From assembly GCA_006176705.1 (NCBI GenBank), contig QRFJ01003347.1, forward strand, positions 1 through 64,000: a stretch of 64,000 nucleotides of DNA, read 5' to 3'. Below are positions 12,098 to 22,636 of this stretch, piece after piece. The stretch comes from Cocos nucifera (taxonomy: Eukaryota > Streptophyta > Magnoliopsida > Arecales > Arecaceae). The translations under genes and the position numbers were made by a program. Under the pieces are notes generated by a model, which made no database searches, had not been told where the DNA came from, and was given only the letters and a program-made list of their open reading frames with translations. Every line of letters starts with the position of its first letter. Positions within the stretch are counted from its first letter, which is position 1.

Positions 12098-12656
12098 CGG
12101 CAGGCTCAGTAGTGCAGTGTTGAGTAGTTATCCTTAGGAAACTCGATTATAGAGTCGACTTCTATAGCATCAAGGGAACTTCAATTTTAGGTGGAGCATC
12201 AGATAGAGGTGGCTTCATAAATGAAGAGAAATGTGATATGAGTTCAGAGCGAAGGAGTGCAAGAGGACTAATATCCTAGCATCAATGCCGAAGATGCATA
12301 GTTTCAAGTGGAGCAGCACTTGCAGAAGGATAGGCAAAGTTTTGAGGAGACCGTGTCAAGGTATGCAGCAAGCACCAGCATAGGATTGCTACCAATTCTC
12401 TAAGAAAGTTCAGGATAGTTGATGCAGCTGTCGAGCAAAAGGATGCTTACAACTCCAAGAGTGGTGTATAGAAGCAAGCCAAGATCTTCAATGGTGGAGG
12501 CGGTCATCCCAAAAGCCTCAAAAGATGCTTAGCAGTTGAAGAAGAATGGTGGTGGCAAGGCATGCATAAGTAGCTATCATAACGTACATCGACAGCGAGT
12601 TCATACAAGAGAAAATTGCTAGGTGTGCCAAGGCTTGGATGCACCAAGGTGAAGAT
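12098..12656 (+). other. Copia-B element 1 downstream region, no gene
   Basis: This stretch is related to the stretch after gag in the sister element. It has no recognisable pol motif. It ends in the purine-rich AAGGTGAAGAT at about 12646-12656 that serves as polypurine tract. Confidence 0.65.
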
Positions 12657-13506
12657 TGTAGGATTTGATGTGGTACTCCTAAGCCTTAGGAGGCCATAGG
12701 AGGAGCCAGAGTATTAGCTCCAAGAGACTAGGATGGGTGTAAGTCCTAGGGCTAGGATAGGAGTTGTCATAGGTGAAGATGGTGTGTAGACCTACACAGA
12801 CTCAAGGTTCAGGTGTGAGGACCTTGAGAAACTTGATAGGTGCTTCAGAGATCTGAAATATAAGATGGAGCAAAAGATCAAAGCCAAGAAAAAGAATCAG
12901 CTAAGACAAAGGCTGACAGACAGGCGAGCTGGCTCGGATGCACAGTCAAGCTAGCTCGGACTGAGATCGAGTCAGCTTGGGATGCAATTGAGCCGACTGT
13001 CTCAGGCAAATAGAAGATATGATTCGGACGAGATGCAGTCGAGCCAGCTTGACTCCTGATAGAGCTGGCTTGAGATGGCGTACAGAATATACTAGGTTTT
13101 CTATTTGGATCTAGGATAGGCTTTTATCCTAGGGTCTTAAGGCCTAGACCAATAAGATCTTAAGAAGGCTAACTCATGTATGGATCGGGTTTAGATCCAG
13201 GGGATGAGAGCTTGTGAGACATATGTATATGGGCTCGGTGAGTGCTTTCATATATTGGGTTAGCCTAGAAAAGTTTTTCAGCTGGAATTTAGGTTTATTA
13301 TAGTTCATGTGGTATAGCAGAAATCCTAGGATGTATAAATCCAGATATTGTATCTTTACAATAGAGTGAAATACGATTAAGCTTTTCTCTCTAAAAACTC
13401 TCTACTCTTCTCTCTCTTGTTCCAACTTTAAATCCTAGGTGCCGACCATCTACTTTATTCTTCTTCTCTCCAACAATTGATATCAGAGAGGTACCAGGAT
13501 CCAACA
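12657..13506 (+). repeat. Copia-B element 1, 3' LTR
   Basis: This ~850-bp LTR starts TGTAGG and ends CCAACA. Its first part carries several short GCTGGCTCGG- or AGCCGACT-like motifs in both orientations (about 12930-13075). The central part gives the uninterrupted version of the site where Copia-A inserted in the 5' LTR. Confidence 0.85.
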
Positions 13507-16500
13507 ATGCCTAGGCACCATCCTCATAACAACACCCCATTAAAGCTCTGAGGGATCACCAATATAGAAGACTTGACTAGTTTGAGAGGCAAGTATATAC
13601 GATTCTTCAGTGTGAAGATAGCGTTGCATGTTGACGAGAGTAAAACTGCACTCATCAGTCTTCAATTCTGATTGAGATAAGGTATCAAATCAATTGCATT
13701 TTATTAATACAATCCTTCCTTTAGAATAGTAGTCTAAGATGGCTATCTTCTCCATAATCCCATAATAGTTCAGATCCTCCGTATGAGGCTGTGAATCCCT
13801 CGAGCTAGCATAACACCTAGTTGTGGCACTCAACATCATGCCACTATTTTGTGTTGCTATGTTTTGGGCTCAGCTATGAATATTGAACCTATAGCCATTG
13901 ATGATGAGCTGTTTGTACTCATACATGATATAATTAGATTCCATTGAAAGAGCTTGTACTTCATGGCTCACATCACCAAGCGATAATCTCCATAGCTAAG
14001 AAGTTGATACCTAAGTAGTAAAGATGTTCAAATAGGATGTACAAGGCAGGAACATGTACTCGCTTACATGATCTTTGAACTACTCAAGAAACTCTTTACT
14101 ATGCATTCTCTCTTTTTTCTACATACTTAGAGCATCATATTTTACTCTTATGACCTCATTGTATTTGCTACAAAAGAAACAAATTTAGGTGTAATGGGGT
14201 ATAAATAATGAGAAACAAATAAGGCTGAGTGACTCATCCTATGTACAGCTTAATGATATCATAATTGAATAATACGAGAGGTGCGCCTTGTCCCTTTCCT
14301 TAAGGTTCAAATCAGTGAGGCAATATGAAATGAGAAGTCTACCTAGCTATGGAATGGACTCAAATGTAGGCTCAATCAGCTCATACCGATCATCTTGATT
14401 CCTCATTGGCCAGTTACAATGTGTCTTGAGCTTATTTAAGTACATGGTATAAAAATCTATATAATCTTGATCCAAATAACCTTTTGCTATGGGTCCCTCT
14501 AGACAATTCATATTTCTTATATAAGATTTTAGTATTTAAATATTTTTCTCGATGGGGTACATCTATCGACAGAACACTAGGCCTTCAAGTACAACTTCTC
14601 CTGCAAGATGCATGGTGAGATGCATCCTAATTATAAAAAATGATGGTAGAAATATCTTCTCTAGAATACATAATATAGTCACCATCCTTGCCTTCATTTT
14701 TCTCATGCTTTCTTAAGTAATCTCTTTGCACAAATATCTCTATAAAAGTTGCAAAGATGAATAACAGTCATTCTCATATTTTTTGGCAACACATGGTAAA
14801 TAGCAATTGGGATCAATTCCTGCATTAACACATGGTAATCATGAGTTTTCAATCCATCAAATCTCACATCCTTATAATTCACATGCTTTGATATGTTGCC
14901 TGAGTACCCATCTTGGACCTTTATGTTCTCCAACACATGAAGCTATATAGATCATTCGGAGGTATTCATAACATAGCATACATGAGGGAGCCTCCACTGT
15001 TCTCTCCCTACCGGCTCCAGGTGGAGTGATCTCCTAATATTCCATTCTTTCAAGTTAAATCAGGAATTCAAGTCATCCTTGGTTTTATGCTTAATGTTAA
15101 ATATCATTGCCAATAGGAGCTTGCATACATTCTTTTCAATATGCATAATATCTAACTAGCAGTGGCATAATATGTTTATCTCCCAATATGGCAAGTCAAA
15201 GAATATGCTTTTCTTCCTCTAATTAAAGTGTGTGTTATCTATCTTTGATCGATATTTTCTTTTCTTACTACCAATCGGATCATCTTTTTCAAATTTAATG
15301 CTGAGATCATCCAACTTTCTCAATACCTCACTCATAGACATCTGACTAGGTGCGTCACCTTCTTTAATAGCCCAATCGAAGGAGTGTACATCTCTTATGT
15401 ATGGATAGTTTTGATGGAGAAAACATTGATGTCTCATAAAGCTAAAGCTCCTACAATATGTCAACCTTTCAGACCAGGTTTTTTTTCATAAATCGAGCAT
15501 GCTAGCTCATATTTTATGCCCCAATCCGATATTAGGGCATAAGCTGAAATGTCATTTATTATCCATATAAGCATCACGCGCACGTAGAGTGACTCATTCA
15601 TTAAAGTATCAAAAGTTGGAACACCTTGAATGCTCCACAACTATTTCAGCTCGACAATAAAAAGCTACAAATAGGTATCAATGTCATTTCCCACCTCCAT
15701 CGGTCTAGGGATGAGCAAAGGATATTTTCATACACATCCATGGTGAAAGGTCGTAAACATAAATAAACATTGGCCATATACTATGATTGGTATTCATGTG
15801 CTTGAATGGGTTGACACCATCTCATGAGAAGCTCAACCTTACATTGCGTATCTCTTATCCAAAGTTGGGATATATTTCATTAAACTTTTGTCATGCCTCT
15901 CCATCGACTGGATGCTTCAATGCATCATCTTTTGCTCACTCCTCTTTATACCATCTCATATCCTTCGATGTCCTTGTCGACATAAATAACTTTTATAGTT
16001 TCGGTATCAAAGAAAAATACCATATCATTTTTTTAAAAATATGGGTCAATGTGTCATCTTTGTTTTATTTTTATCTTGATACACAGTACCTCGTACACTC
16101 ATTTCGATTGGAATCCCCCTCCTAATAGAGCATGCAATCATTAAGACATGCATATATCTTGGAATAGTAAAGCCTAACTATTCAATAATCTTTGATGCCT
16201 CATAATTATTTTTTGAGATTTATGCATTGTCCAAAAGAATGTCTTCTAAAAGCTCTAGTATACAGTTTACTCCATTATTATTGAATCTATTGGAGCATTT
16301 TGTATGATACAACTAGATTAAGAACTCAAGCTTCGCCATCTTTTCACATTCGAGATATAATAGAATATTAGCATCCTCTATCAACTTATGGACTTTCTCC
16401 ACATCTTTACTATTTATCATTCCATCAATCATAGGATCAGGCATGGATTTAGATGCACCGTCATTATGGCCAATAAAAAAAAGATATCACGAACCATTTA

Positions 16501-16770
16501 TTTCACTCTCTCATCATGTTGATCACCTTCTTGCAGCCTGCCCTCATCATGTTGATTCCAACAAATTTCATAACTGAGATTAAAGCTATAAATAGTGAGG
16601 TGATTATTTACATCTTGACAAGGTAGCCAAGGCTCATCCATACACTTCTTACAAAGATATTGGATAAGTTTGTGGTCTTCAAATTTTTCTATAGCAAAAT
16701 CAAGAAATTTTTAAAGTCCAACCTCATATTCTGGCAAGAGCCTACTCAACTTCATCCACCTCTTATCCAT
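13507..16770 (-). pseudogene. CACTA (En/Spm) TNP2-type transposase, decayed and truncated
   Basis: On the minus strand a CACTA transposase can be followed in order despite many stops. It starts MDKRWMKLSRLLPEYEVG, with CKKCMDEPWLPC, the N-terminal transposase-associated domain. The core contains EIRNVRLSFS-DGVNPFKHM, VHSFDWAIKEGDAPSQMSMS, KKSIFFDLPYWE-type sequence, LDIMHIEKNVC and DGLKTHDYHVLMQELIPIA. The C-terminal region contains NEVIRVKYDA-like and VLASQTSQVFYIGDP-like sequence and runs up to the Copia-B right end, where it is cut off. Such enzymes cut and paste elements with CACTA-type ends. This copy cannot be active. Two short open stretches survive (14703-14936 and 15219-15464). Confidence 0.85.
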
Positions 16771-17519
16771 TATAAAAATGATGATACTGTAATTAAATTA
16801 TGTATGGAAATTAGACATAACACAATAATATCAAGATAATTTGGTAGTAATTGCTCATAATTTGCATGTGCATACTAATGCTTAGAGTTCATAACATCAT
16901 TACATAGGCAAACAAAAAATGTTATTTGCATTAAATATCATTTTCAAATACCAATGCACTATAAACAAAATATGTTATTTGCATTAAACATCATTACATA
17001 CCAATGCATTATAAATAAATATTTGAAGGAATGAGAATACATTCAATATCATTTTTAGATATGTAATAAATGCATCCGATCACCAACTAATAGGTAAAGA
17101 TAGATCACATCCCATTCAAAAATTGCATCAATTCTATAGGTTTACTACAGTAACCAAATGATATGCAATAGAAATTGAAAAAAATTTCAGTAGTATTTTT
17201 TCTTAGTTCTTCCTAGTAGGAAGAATAAAAGAAAAATGCTATTTAAAATTTCTTTCGAACCCTCAGCATAATGTTTGATTACCATAATTACCTATAGAAT
17301 AATTTATAATTTTTAAACTATCTAACTTAAATAATCAATTGATCATTATATATAATTCTTCCATTCATACAAAAATATATAAATATATGGATGTCATAGA
17401 TTATGTATACTAATCAATTGATGGGTCTATCATTACATGATGTAATAAGCAAAAGCAATAGAGACTAAATAGTAATCCAAAAACTTTTATGCAATAAATT
17501 CCATAACAAAAATTATATT
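16771..17519. other. AT-rich stretch upstream of the CACTA transposase, no gene
   Basis: I see no coding signal or known repeat here. It is AT-rich with loosely repeated phrases such as ATGTTATTTGCATTAAA near 16917-16990. It is presumably CACTA non-coding sequence. Confidence 0.5.
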
Positions 17520-17800
17520 AATTCTATAGCCCAGAATTCGATGGTCTAGAATCTGACGACACGGCTCAGAATCCATCAAAATGATCCAAAACTCATAGGC
17601 ATGACCTAGAACTCATCGGCATGGCTCAGAATCTACCGACACAGCCTAGAATTCGATGGTCCAAAACCCAACGGCATGGTTGATAGCTGTCGGCATGGCT
17701 CAGAATTTATCGGCATGGTCTAAAACTTGCCGGCACATCCAAGAACCCATCAGCACGGCCCATAGCTATCGGCATGGCCTAGAACCCATCGATGGAAGTT
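17520..17800. repeat. Imperfect short tandem repeats, CACTA-subterminal-like
   Basis: Roughly a dozen imperfect copies of a ~20-bp phrase built on CGGCATGGCCTAGAACCCAT occur here. The arrangement, upstream of a TNP2 gene and near CACTA ends, is that of subterminal transposase-binding repeats. The assignment to a particular CACTA element is inference. Confidence 0.5.
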
Positions 17801-17989
17801 CTATTTAAATATTATTATGAAATTATTATAAATATTATTATAAATATTTTATTATAATATATTTTTGGGTACATAAAATAGAGTGAAGATGGGCTCTTGA
17901 TGTAGTAACCCCCTCTAGTTATGACCATGAGGGTCCCCACTCTGCTAGAGGAATGTTAGATGCTTAGTGCCAATGCTTAAGCACTCTCC

Positions 17990-18204
17990 ACCATGCATAA
18001 GGAAAGACCCATGTTGGATGAGTATGTCACCCCGAGCTCTATCTTAATACATGGTGGATCAAATACCTCTTTCAAACCCCTCATCCAAGCCATCAAATCG
18101 AGTCATTTAAGTCTGGCATTTAATCAAAGCCTCAACATCCACCGAGACTCAAACCTGGATCGGTTGATTGGAAGAGAAGGCCTATTCCATTAGGCTACCA
18201 CCAT
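17990..18204 (-). mobile_element. Candidate tRNA-derived SINE or tRNA-like relic
   Basis: On the minus strand the sequence starts near 18204 with TGGTAGCCTAATGG, close to an RNA polymerase III A box. About 45 bases on (18146-18155) comes GGTTTGAGTC, close to a B box. It does not fold into a complete tRNA in an obvious way, so a SINE head is more likely than a tRNA gene. The 3' end and any flanking duplication are not clear; the left limit given is a guess. Confidence 0.4.
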
Positions 18205-18378
18205 GGTATTTATAATAATATTTATTATAATATTTATAATATTATAAATATAATAAATAAATAGTATTATAAATATTTATAATATTATAATAAAAATTAT
18301 TATAAATATTAATAATATTTATAAATATCATTATAAATAATTATAAATGATGATAAATATTATTATGAAATTAAATGA
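18205..18378. repeat. AT-only low-complexity tract
   Basis: This is almost entirely ATAATATTTATAAT-like sequence with many short self-complementary stretches. No gene is present. Confidence 0.8.
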
Positions 18379-18895
18379 AAAAATTATACCCATAGCTATG
18401 GGTAGGGGGGTCACGCAGACTGCCAGGATCGCCAACGACGATGCTAGAGGGAGGGCTGGTAGCGGAAGGTGGGTCGGCAATAGTGCTAGAGGGAAGGGGT
18501 TGGCCAAAGGAGGTCGGGACCAAGGGAGGCAGGGTCGAGGGGGCTAAGGCTGAAGCCGCTAGTGGGGCAGGCTGGCTGTGGCACTAAAGGAAAGGGGGAG
18601 GCCAAAGAAGGCTAGGGCTAAGGGAGGTAGGGACAAGGGAGGTGAGGTCGAGGGTGTTAGTGCCGAGGAAGGTGGGGCTGATAGGGCCAAAGCTGGTAGT
18701 AGCACTGGGGTTGAGAGAGGTGAGGCTGATAGGGATGGGTCCGGGGCTGAGGGAGGTGGTGCCAATAAGGATGAGGGAGGTGGCAGTGCTAAAGAGAGGT
18801 GGGGATAATGGAGGCGGTGCTAAAGGGAGGGGGTGACGATAGGCAGGCCTGTGGTGGGCTAGGTAGCTGGGGCACGAGTAGCAAAGAGGAGAGAG
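18379..18895. repeat. GC-rich island of imperfect GGGAGGT repeats
   Basis: This sharply bounded GC-rich block lies in an AT-rich setting. It is built from degenerate units resembling GGGAGGTNGGGNCAAGGG. Overlapping open frames exist on both strands and in several frames only because the repeat lacks stops; the plus frame 18578-18808 would be Gly/Ala/Glu-rich and the minus frames Pro/Ser-rich. It may be a subterminal repeat of a CACTA element or captured host sequence. I cannot decide. Confidence 0.5.
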
Positions 18896-18949
18896 AAAGA
18901 GAGAGGAAATATGATTGGGCATGTGAAATGAATTGGTCAGGCAAAAAGT

Positions 18950-20649
18950 TTTCAAAAGCTATGGTAGTGGTTATTTTCAACTACTACTATATGCCTATGA
19001 CAGCAGTTTAAAAATCGCTACAATAGACATATAGCAATGGTTACTTTCCAACTACCGCTATAGAGCCTAAATATAAATTTTATTTATTTTTTAAATATAA
19101 TATAATTTTAAATTTTAAAGTCAATCTTTACTATTTATTATCTAAATAATTATTATTAGAGTATCATCGCAAAAGACCTCTTCGATCCAATAGTCCTAGC
19201 TATGTTGATCAATAGAATTCGATTTTGATAGTCACGAATGACTATATGATGATCTGATAGGTAAATACCGTCAATGGATCTAAAAACTTACAACAATGAT
19301 CTTGGTGATGTTTGTAGCATACTATCAAAATTTTACTTCAATCAAACATCATTATCATGGTTAATTTAGCATGAGATGATTTCAAGCATTAAATAAAAAA
19401 TGAGGGATCAAAAGATCAAACGACATTCGATAATAAGATGATTTTTTAGATAAATAATTTTTATTATTACTTTAATCATTTATACAGTGGTAATCATAAG
19501 ATTCAAACTGCGTGTATATAAAATATCTAAAACTATATGGCTCTTAATACTCATTCTTAAAGTCCTTTAATAATCATGCTTATGCTTTTGTAAGATCTAC
19601 TTAATGTGGATGGTTCATATAGACACAGTTTAGATTTTATGATCATTACCATATAAATAATTAAAATAGTATCAAAGATGATTCATCTAAAAAATTATCT
19701 TATAATCGAACATCATTTGGCCTTTTGATCACTTATTTTTATTTAATGATCATAATTATCCCATGCTAAACTGATCATGATAATGATGCCTGATTGAAGT
19801 AAAATTTTGATAGTATGCTACAAATATCATCGAGATCATCATTGCAAGTTTTTGGATCCATCGACGGTCTTTACCTATCAGATCATTATACAATCATTCA
19901 TGACCGTCGAAATCAAATTTTGTTAATCGACATAGCTAGAGTTATCAAATCGAAAAGATCTTTTGTGACAACACTCTAACAATAATTATTTAGATAATGA
20001 ACGATGAAGATTGACTTTAAATTTTAAAATTATACCATGTTTAGAAAAAAATAAAAAATTATATAATAGTGGTTACAAATAAGCATCGCAATAGATTAAA
20101 CCGATGGTGGTGGTTACAAATAATCACTGTTATATGTCAAACCTATGATAGCGGTTAATCTAATCGCTACCATAGGTCAAAACTATGGTAGTGGTTATGC
20201 ATAATCGATAACATAGATCTAACATATTGTAGTGGTTATACATAACTACTACCATTTGTCAAGCCTATGGAAGTATAACCACTACCATAGATCAACATAT
20301 TATAGTGGTTATGTATAACCACTGCCATTTGTCAAGCCTATGAAAGCGGTTGATTAACCACTACAATAGATCAAGCCTGTGGCAGCGGTTATTCAAGCCT
20401 GTGGTAGTAGTTATTTTATGTCAAACATATGACAGTGGTTATGTGCAACTGCTGTCATAAATTTGATATATGATAGTAGTTATGTATAACCACTGCTATA
20501 TATCATCCTTGATAGTGGTTATCAATAATTGCTACTATAGCTCAAACTTATAGCAACAGTTATAAATAACCGCTATCGTTGACTCTATAGCAGCAGTTTT
20601 CAAACCACTATAGTACAAAATGCTGCCACAGACTCTTTTTGTAGTAGTG
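18950..20649 (-). mobile_element. CACTA-type element end with palindromic subterminal repeats
   Basis: The right end reads, on the minus strand, CACTACTACAAAAAGAGTC, a classic CACTA terminal inverted repeat. Inward from it are more than ten units of the type GTGGTTAT-N-ATAACCACT, each partly self-complementary, as expected for transposase-binding subterminal repeats. Similar units reappear at 18955-19075 on the far side of a ~1 kb palindrome. I do not see the matching left terminus, so this is either a non-autonomous element with a lost end or the 5' end of the element carrying the TNP2 relic. Confidence 0.6.
19076..20066. repeat. ~1 kb imperfect palindrome (foldback)
   Basis: The left arm (about 19076-19525) is matched by the reverse complement of the right arm (about 19600-20066). 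Clear paired landmarks are TTTAAAGTCAAT at the outer edge, GATCTGATAGGTAAA in mid-arm, TAGCATACTATCAAAATTTT further in, and AAGTCCTTTAATAATCATG near the centre. Similarity is high but not perfect. A transcript across it would form a long hairpin. It lies between CACTA subterminal repeats. Confidence 0.85.
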
Positions 20650-20846
20650 AATAGAACATGTAGGAATAATTTATTCAAGAATTGAAGGAGCATATTGAAA
20701 AATATATCTCCATGTCGAAAGATACATCTCTATATCGAAACTTATTAATAATATTTTATTTTTCTTCATTTTAGGATATTGGGACATCCAGGTCTCATCC
20801 ACCAGCTACTAGAGAGGAAGAGGACGACGAGGAAGATCTGACCTAA
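20650..20846 (+). pseudogene. Last exons of a CACTA accessory (TNP1-like) gene
   Basis: The first part reads FIQELKEHIEKYISMSKD after three stops that look like mutated Gln codons. A TTTTTCTTCATTTTAG splice acceptor at about 20759-20774 then precedes a final open exon (20775-20846) with an acidic end: HPPATREEEDDEEDLT. An acidic C-terminus directly before subterminal repeats fits the second gene of CACTA elements, which binds the subterminal repeats. This is inferred from position and composition and not from a conserved domain. Confidence 0.4.
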
Positions 20847-21457
20847 TTTTTTTATTTTGATGTATTATATTTTTTGATACTACTTAAATTATATAATTTA
20901 TATTTTTAATATAATATAATTATTTTTTATTTATAATTATCATATTATCTTTGGATTTTAATTATAAATTAACTATGATTAAATAAAATAGATTTTAAAA
21001 ATATTATTATAATTTTTTTAAAAAATAAATTAAATATTATCGATAACATTCTCTATGGCTTTAGTCATCCCTAATATTAAATATTATTATATTTTTTTTA
21101 AAAAAATAAAATTAAGTATTATCTATGGAATTTGGGATAGCTTAAGCCATCGCTAATAGTTATTAGCAATGACATTAGCGATAAAAAAGCCATCGCTAAT
21201 AGTTTTTAAAACTTTTTAATATTTTATTTAAAAATTAAAAAATAAATAGTGATAGAAGATAATCGTCGCTAATGCTATCACTAATAAATAGTATTAGCAA
21301 TGGCTGAGGAACCCATCACGAATAGCCAAAATTAGTGACCAGATTTTCTCCAACCACTAATTAACAACGAGATGTTATTGCTAATAGTATTAATGATGAC
21401 AAAATGCATATCAGCAACGGCAATTAGCCATCACTAATAGTCCAATTTTTTACGGTG
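20650..21457 (+). mobile_element. 3' end of a second CACTA element
   Basis: This piece starts exactly where the first CACTA end stops. It carries a relic of a plus-strand gene end and then about 400 bp of subterminal repeats built on ATTAGCGATGGC and its complement. It ends in TCCAATTTTTTACGGTG, whose reverse complement CACCGTAAAAAATTGGA resembles a CACTA-type terminus. The first CACTA end probably inserted into it. Confidence 0.5.
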
Positions 21458-21769
21458 CGGGAGCTTATGCCTAAATAGCCTCTACGAGCTTATGTTTAGT
21501 GTAGCTGACCTAGAGCTTATGCCTATAGGATAACCTCCAGGAGCTTATATATTACGCCTGGGATAGCATCCACAAGCGTACGTGTAGAAATTTGATCTAT
21601 CATGGACTGGAGCAAGATCTTGGTTAGTCCAAAGTTGGAAAGAAAAGGTTAAAAAATCTAAAATTATAATAAGAGGAATGAACAATAAAATACATGGAAT
21701 TAATACTGAATAAAGACTTTTATTTGTTGGCATGTCATGATACATCTCATTTGATAAGATAGATATTTG
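21458..21769. other. Unassigned stretch with short GAGCTTATG repeats
   Basis: GAGCTTATG or close variants recur about four times in the first 100 bases. No gene is recognisable. The minus-strand open frame at 21545-21745 shows no family. Confidence 0.4.
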
Positions 21770-22636
21770 ATATATATTTATATAAATATTTAAGTTATTC
21801 TAGATATTCATGTTGATCTAAATATTGATTTTGATGATAAAGAGTTTTATGTATAAGTTATAAAGTTTAACTTTATTTTTAAGGATATGTAGTTTAAATT
21901 CTAAGTGATCACCTTATTCCAAATAATTTTTATCAATTAAATGGAGTACCACCACTTAAGAGGTATTTTAAAAAAAATCTAGACTAGACAGACCTTAAAA
22001 GAAGGTTAATAAGGATTAAAATCAAGTAAATAAGGCAAGTCTAGCCTATAAATAAAATTGGAGAAGAAGGACTGCTAAAAACTTCATGACATGTAATTTG
22101 AGTTGACTCAGATTCAGCTTAGTCGACCAAGATAGAGTTTTCATCAACTTAGTCAGAAAGTTAGTCAATTAAGTCTTAGAGAATAGCAGCAAGACAGAAA
22201 GCATAGAAAAGATAAATTTTAAGATCTAGGAGATTTAGTTGACTCAGATAAAGTTAGTCAACAAAGATTTAGTTGATTCAAAGAAAGTTAGTCAACTAAG
22301 TTTAGTGTAATGGTTAGTTTTCATATTTGTAGTCTTTTTATCCCATATACCTCTCCACAACTATTTTCTTATCTCTAATAGCTAGATCATTTTTTGAAAA
22401 CCGTCTAAATAACTTAGAGTAGTGAAAAATCTTAAGAATACATAAGAAAACCTTTGGAGCATTGAAAAGAAGCTTTTGAAGACTTTATTGAGCATTCATT
22501 GAGAAAGCCAAAGGAGTGAGCTGAAAAGAGAAGAGAAAGAGTTATTTTTAAAGTTATCTTTTATCCTTCCACTATAAATCATCCTTAAGTAAGTGAGAGA
22601 AATAGTGAATTGAAGTGAAAAAATGATCAAGTCAAG
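21770..22636 (+). repeat. Probable Copia LTR fragment (Sirevirus-like)
   Basis: This stretch has features seen in large Copia LTRs: several copies of a GTTGACTCA / AGTCAACTAAG motif in both orientations at about 22096-22300, followed by a purine-rich end with repeated AAGCC and GAAGAG. The boundaries are uncertain and no partner LTR is in the window. Confidence 0.3.

Larger units (their letters stand above)
343..13506 (+). mobile_element. Copia-B element 1: gag-only LTR retrotransposon, split by Copia-A
   Basis: Outside the nested Copia-A, this element has a 5' LTR (343-384 plus 10596-10981), a Met-tRNA-type primer-binding site, a decayed gag, a polypurine tract and a 3' LTR. The internal region is only ~1.67 kb and I see no protease, integrase or reverse transcriptase. 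Its left end lies before the window because another Copia-A LTR sits in the same 5' LTR. A second, similarly built copy at 24615-30354 has nearly the same internal length, so the gag-only form looks like the family's structure and not a random deletion. Its right end falls inside the CACTA transposase. Confidence 0.8.

Noticed and set aside
17520..17800. CRISPR-like array of short repeats
   Set aside because: Units are degenerate and contiguous without unique spacers, and the setting is a plant DNA transposon.
18559..19011. Overlapping Pro/Ser-rich and Gly/Ala-rich open frames
   Set aside because: They overlap on both strands and in several frames within a GC-rich repeat, so lack of stops is a composition effect.
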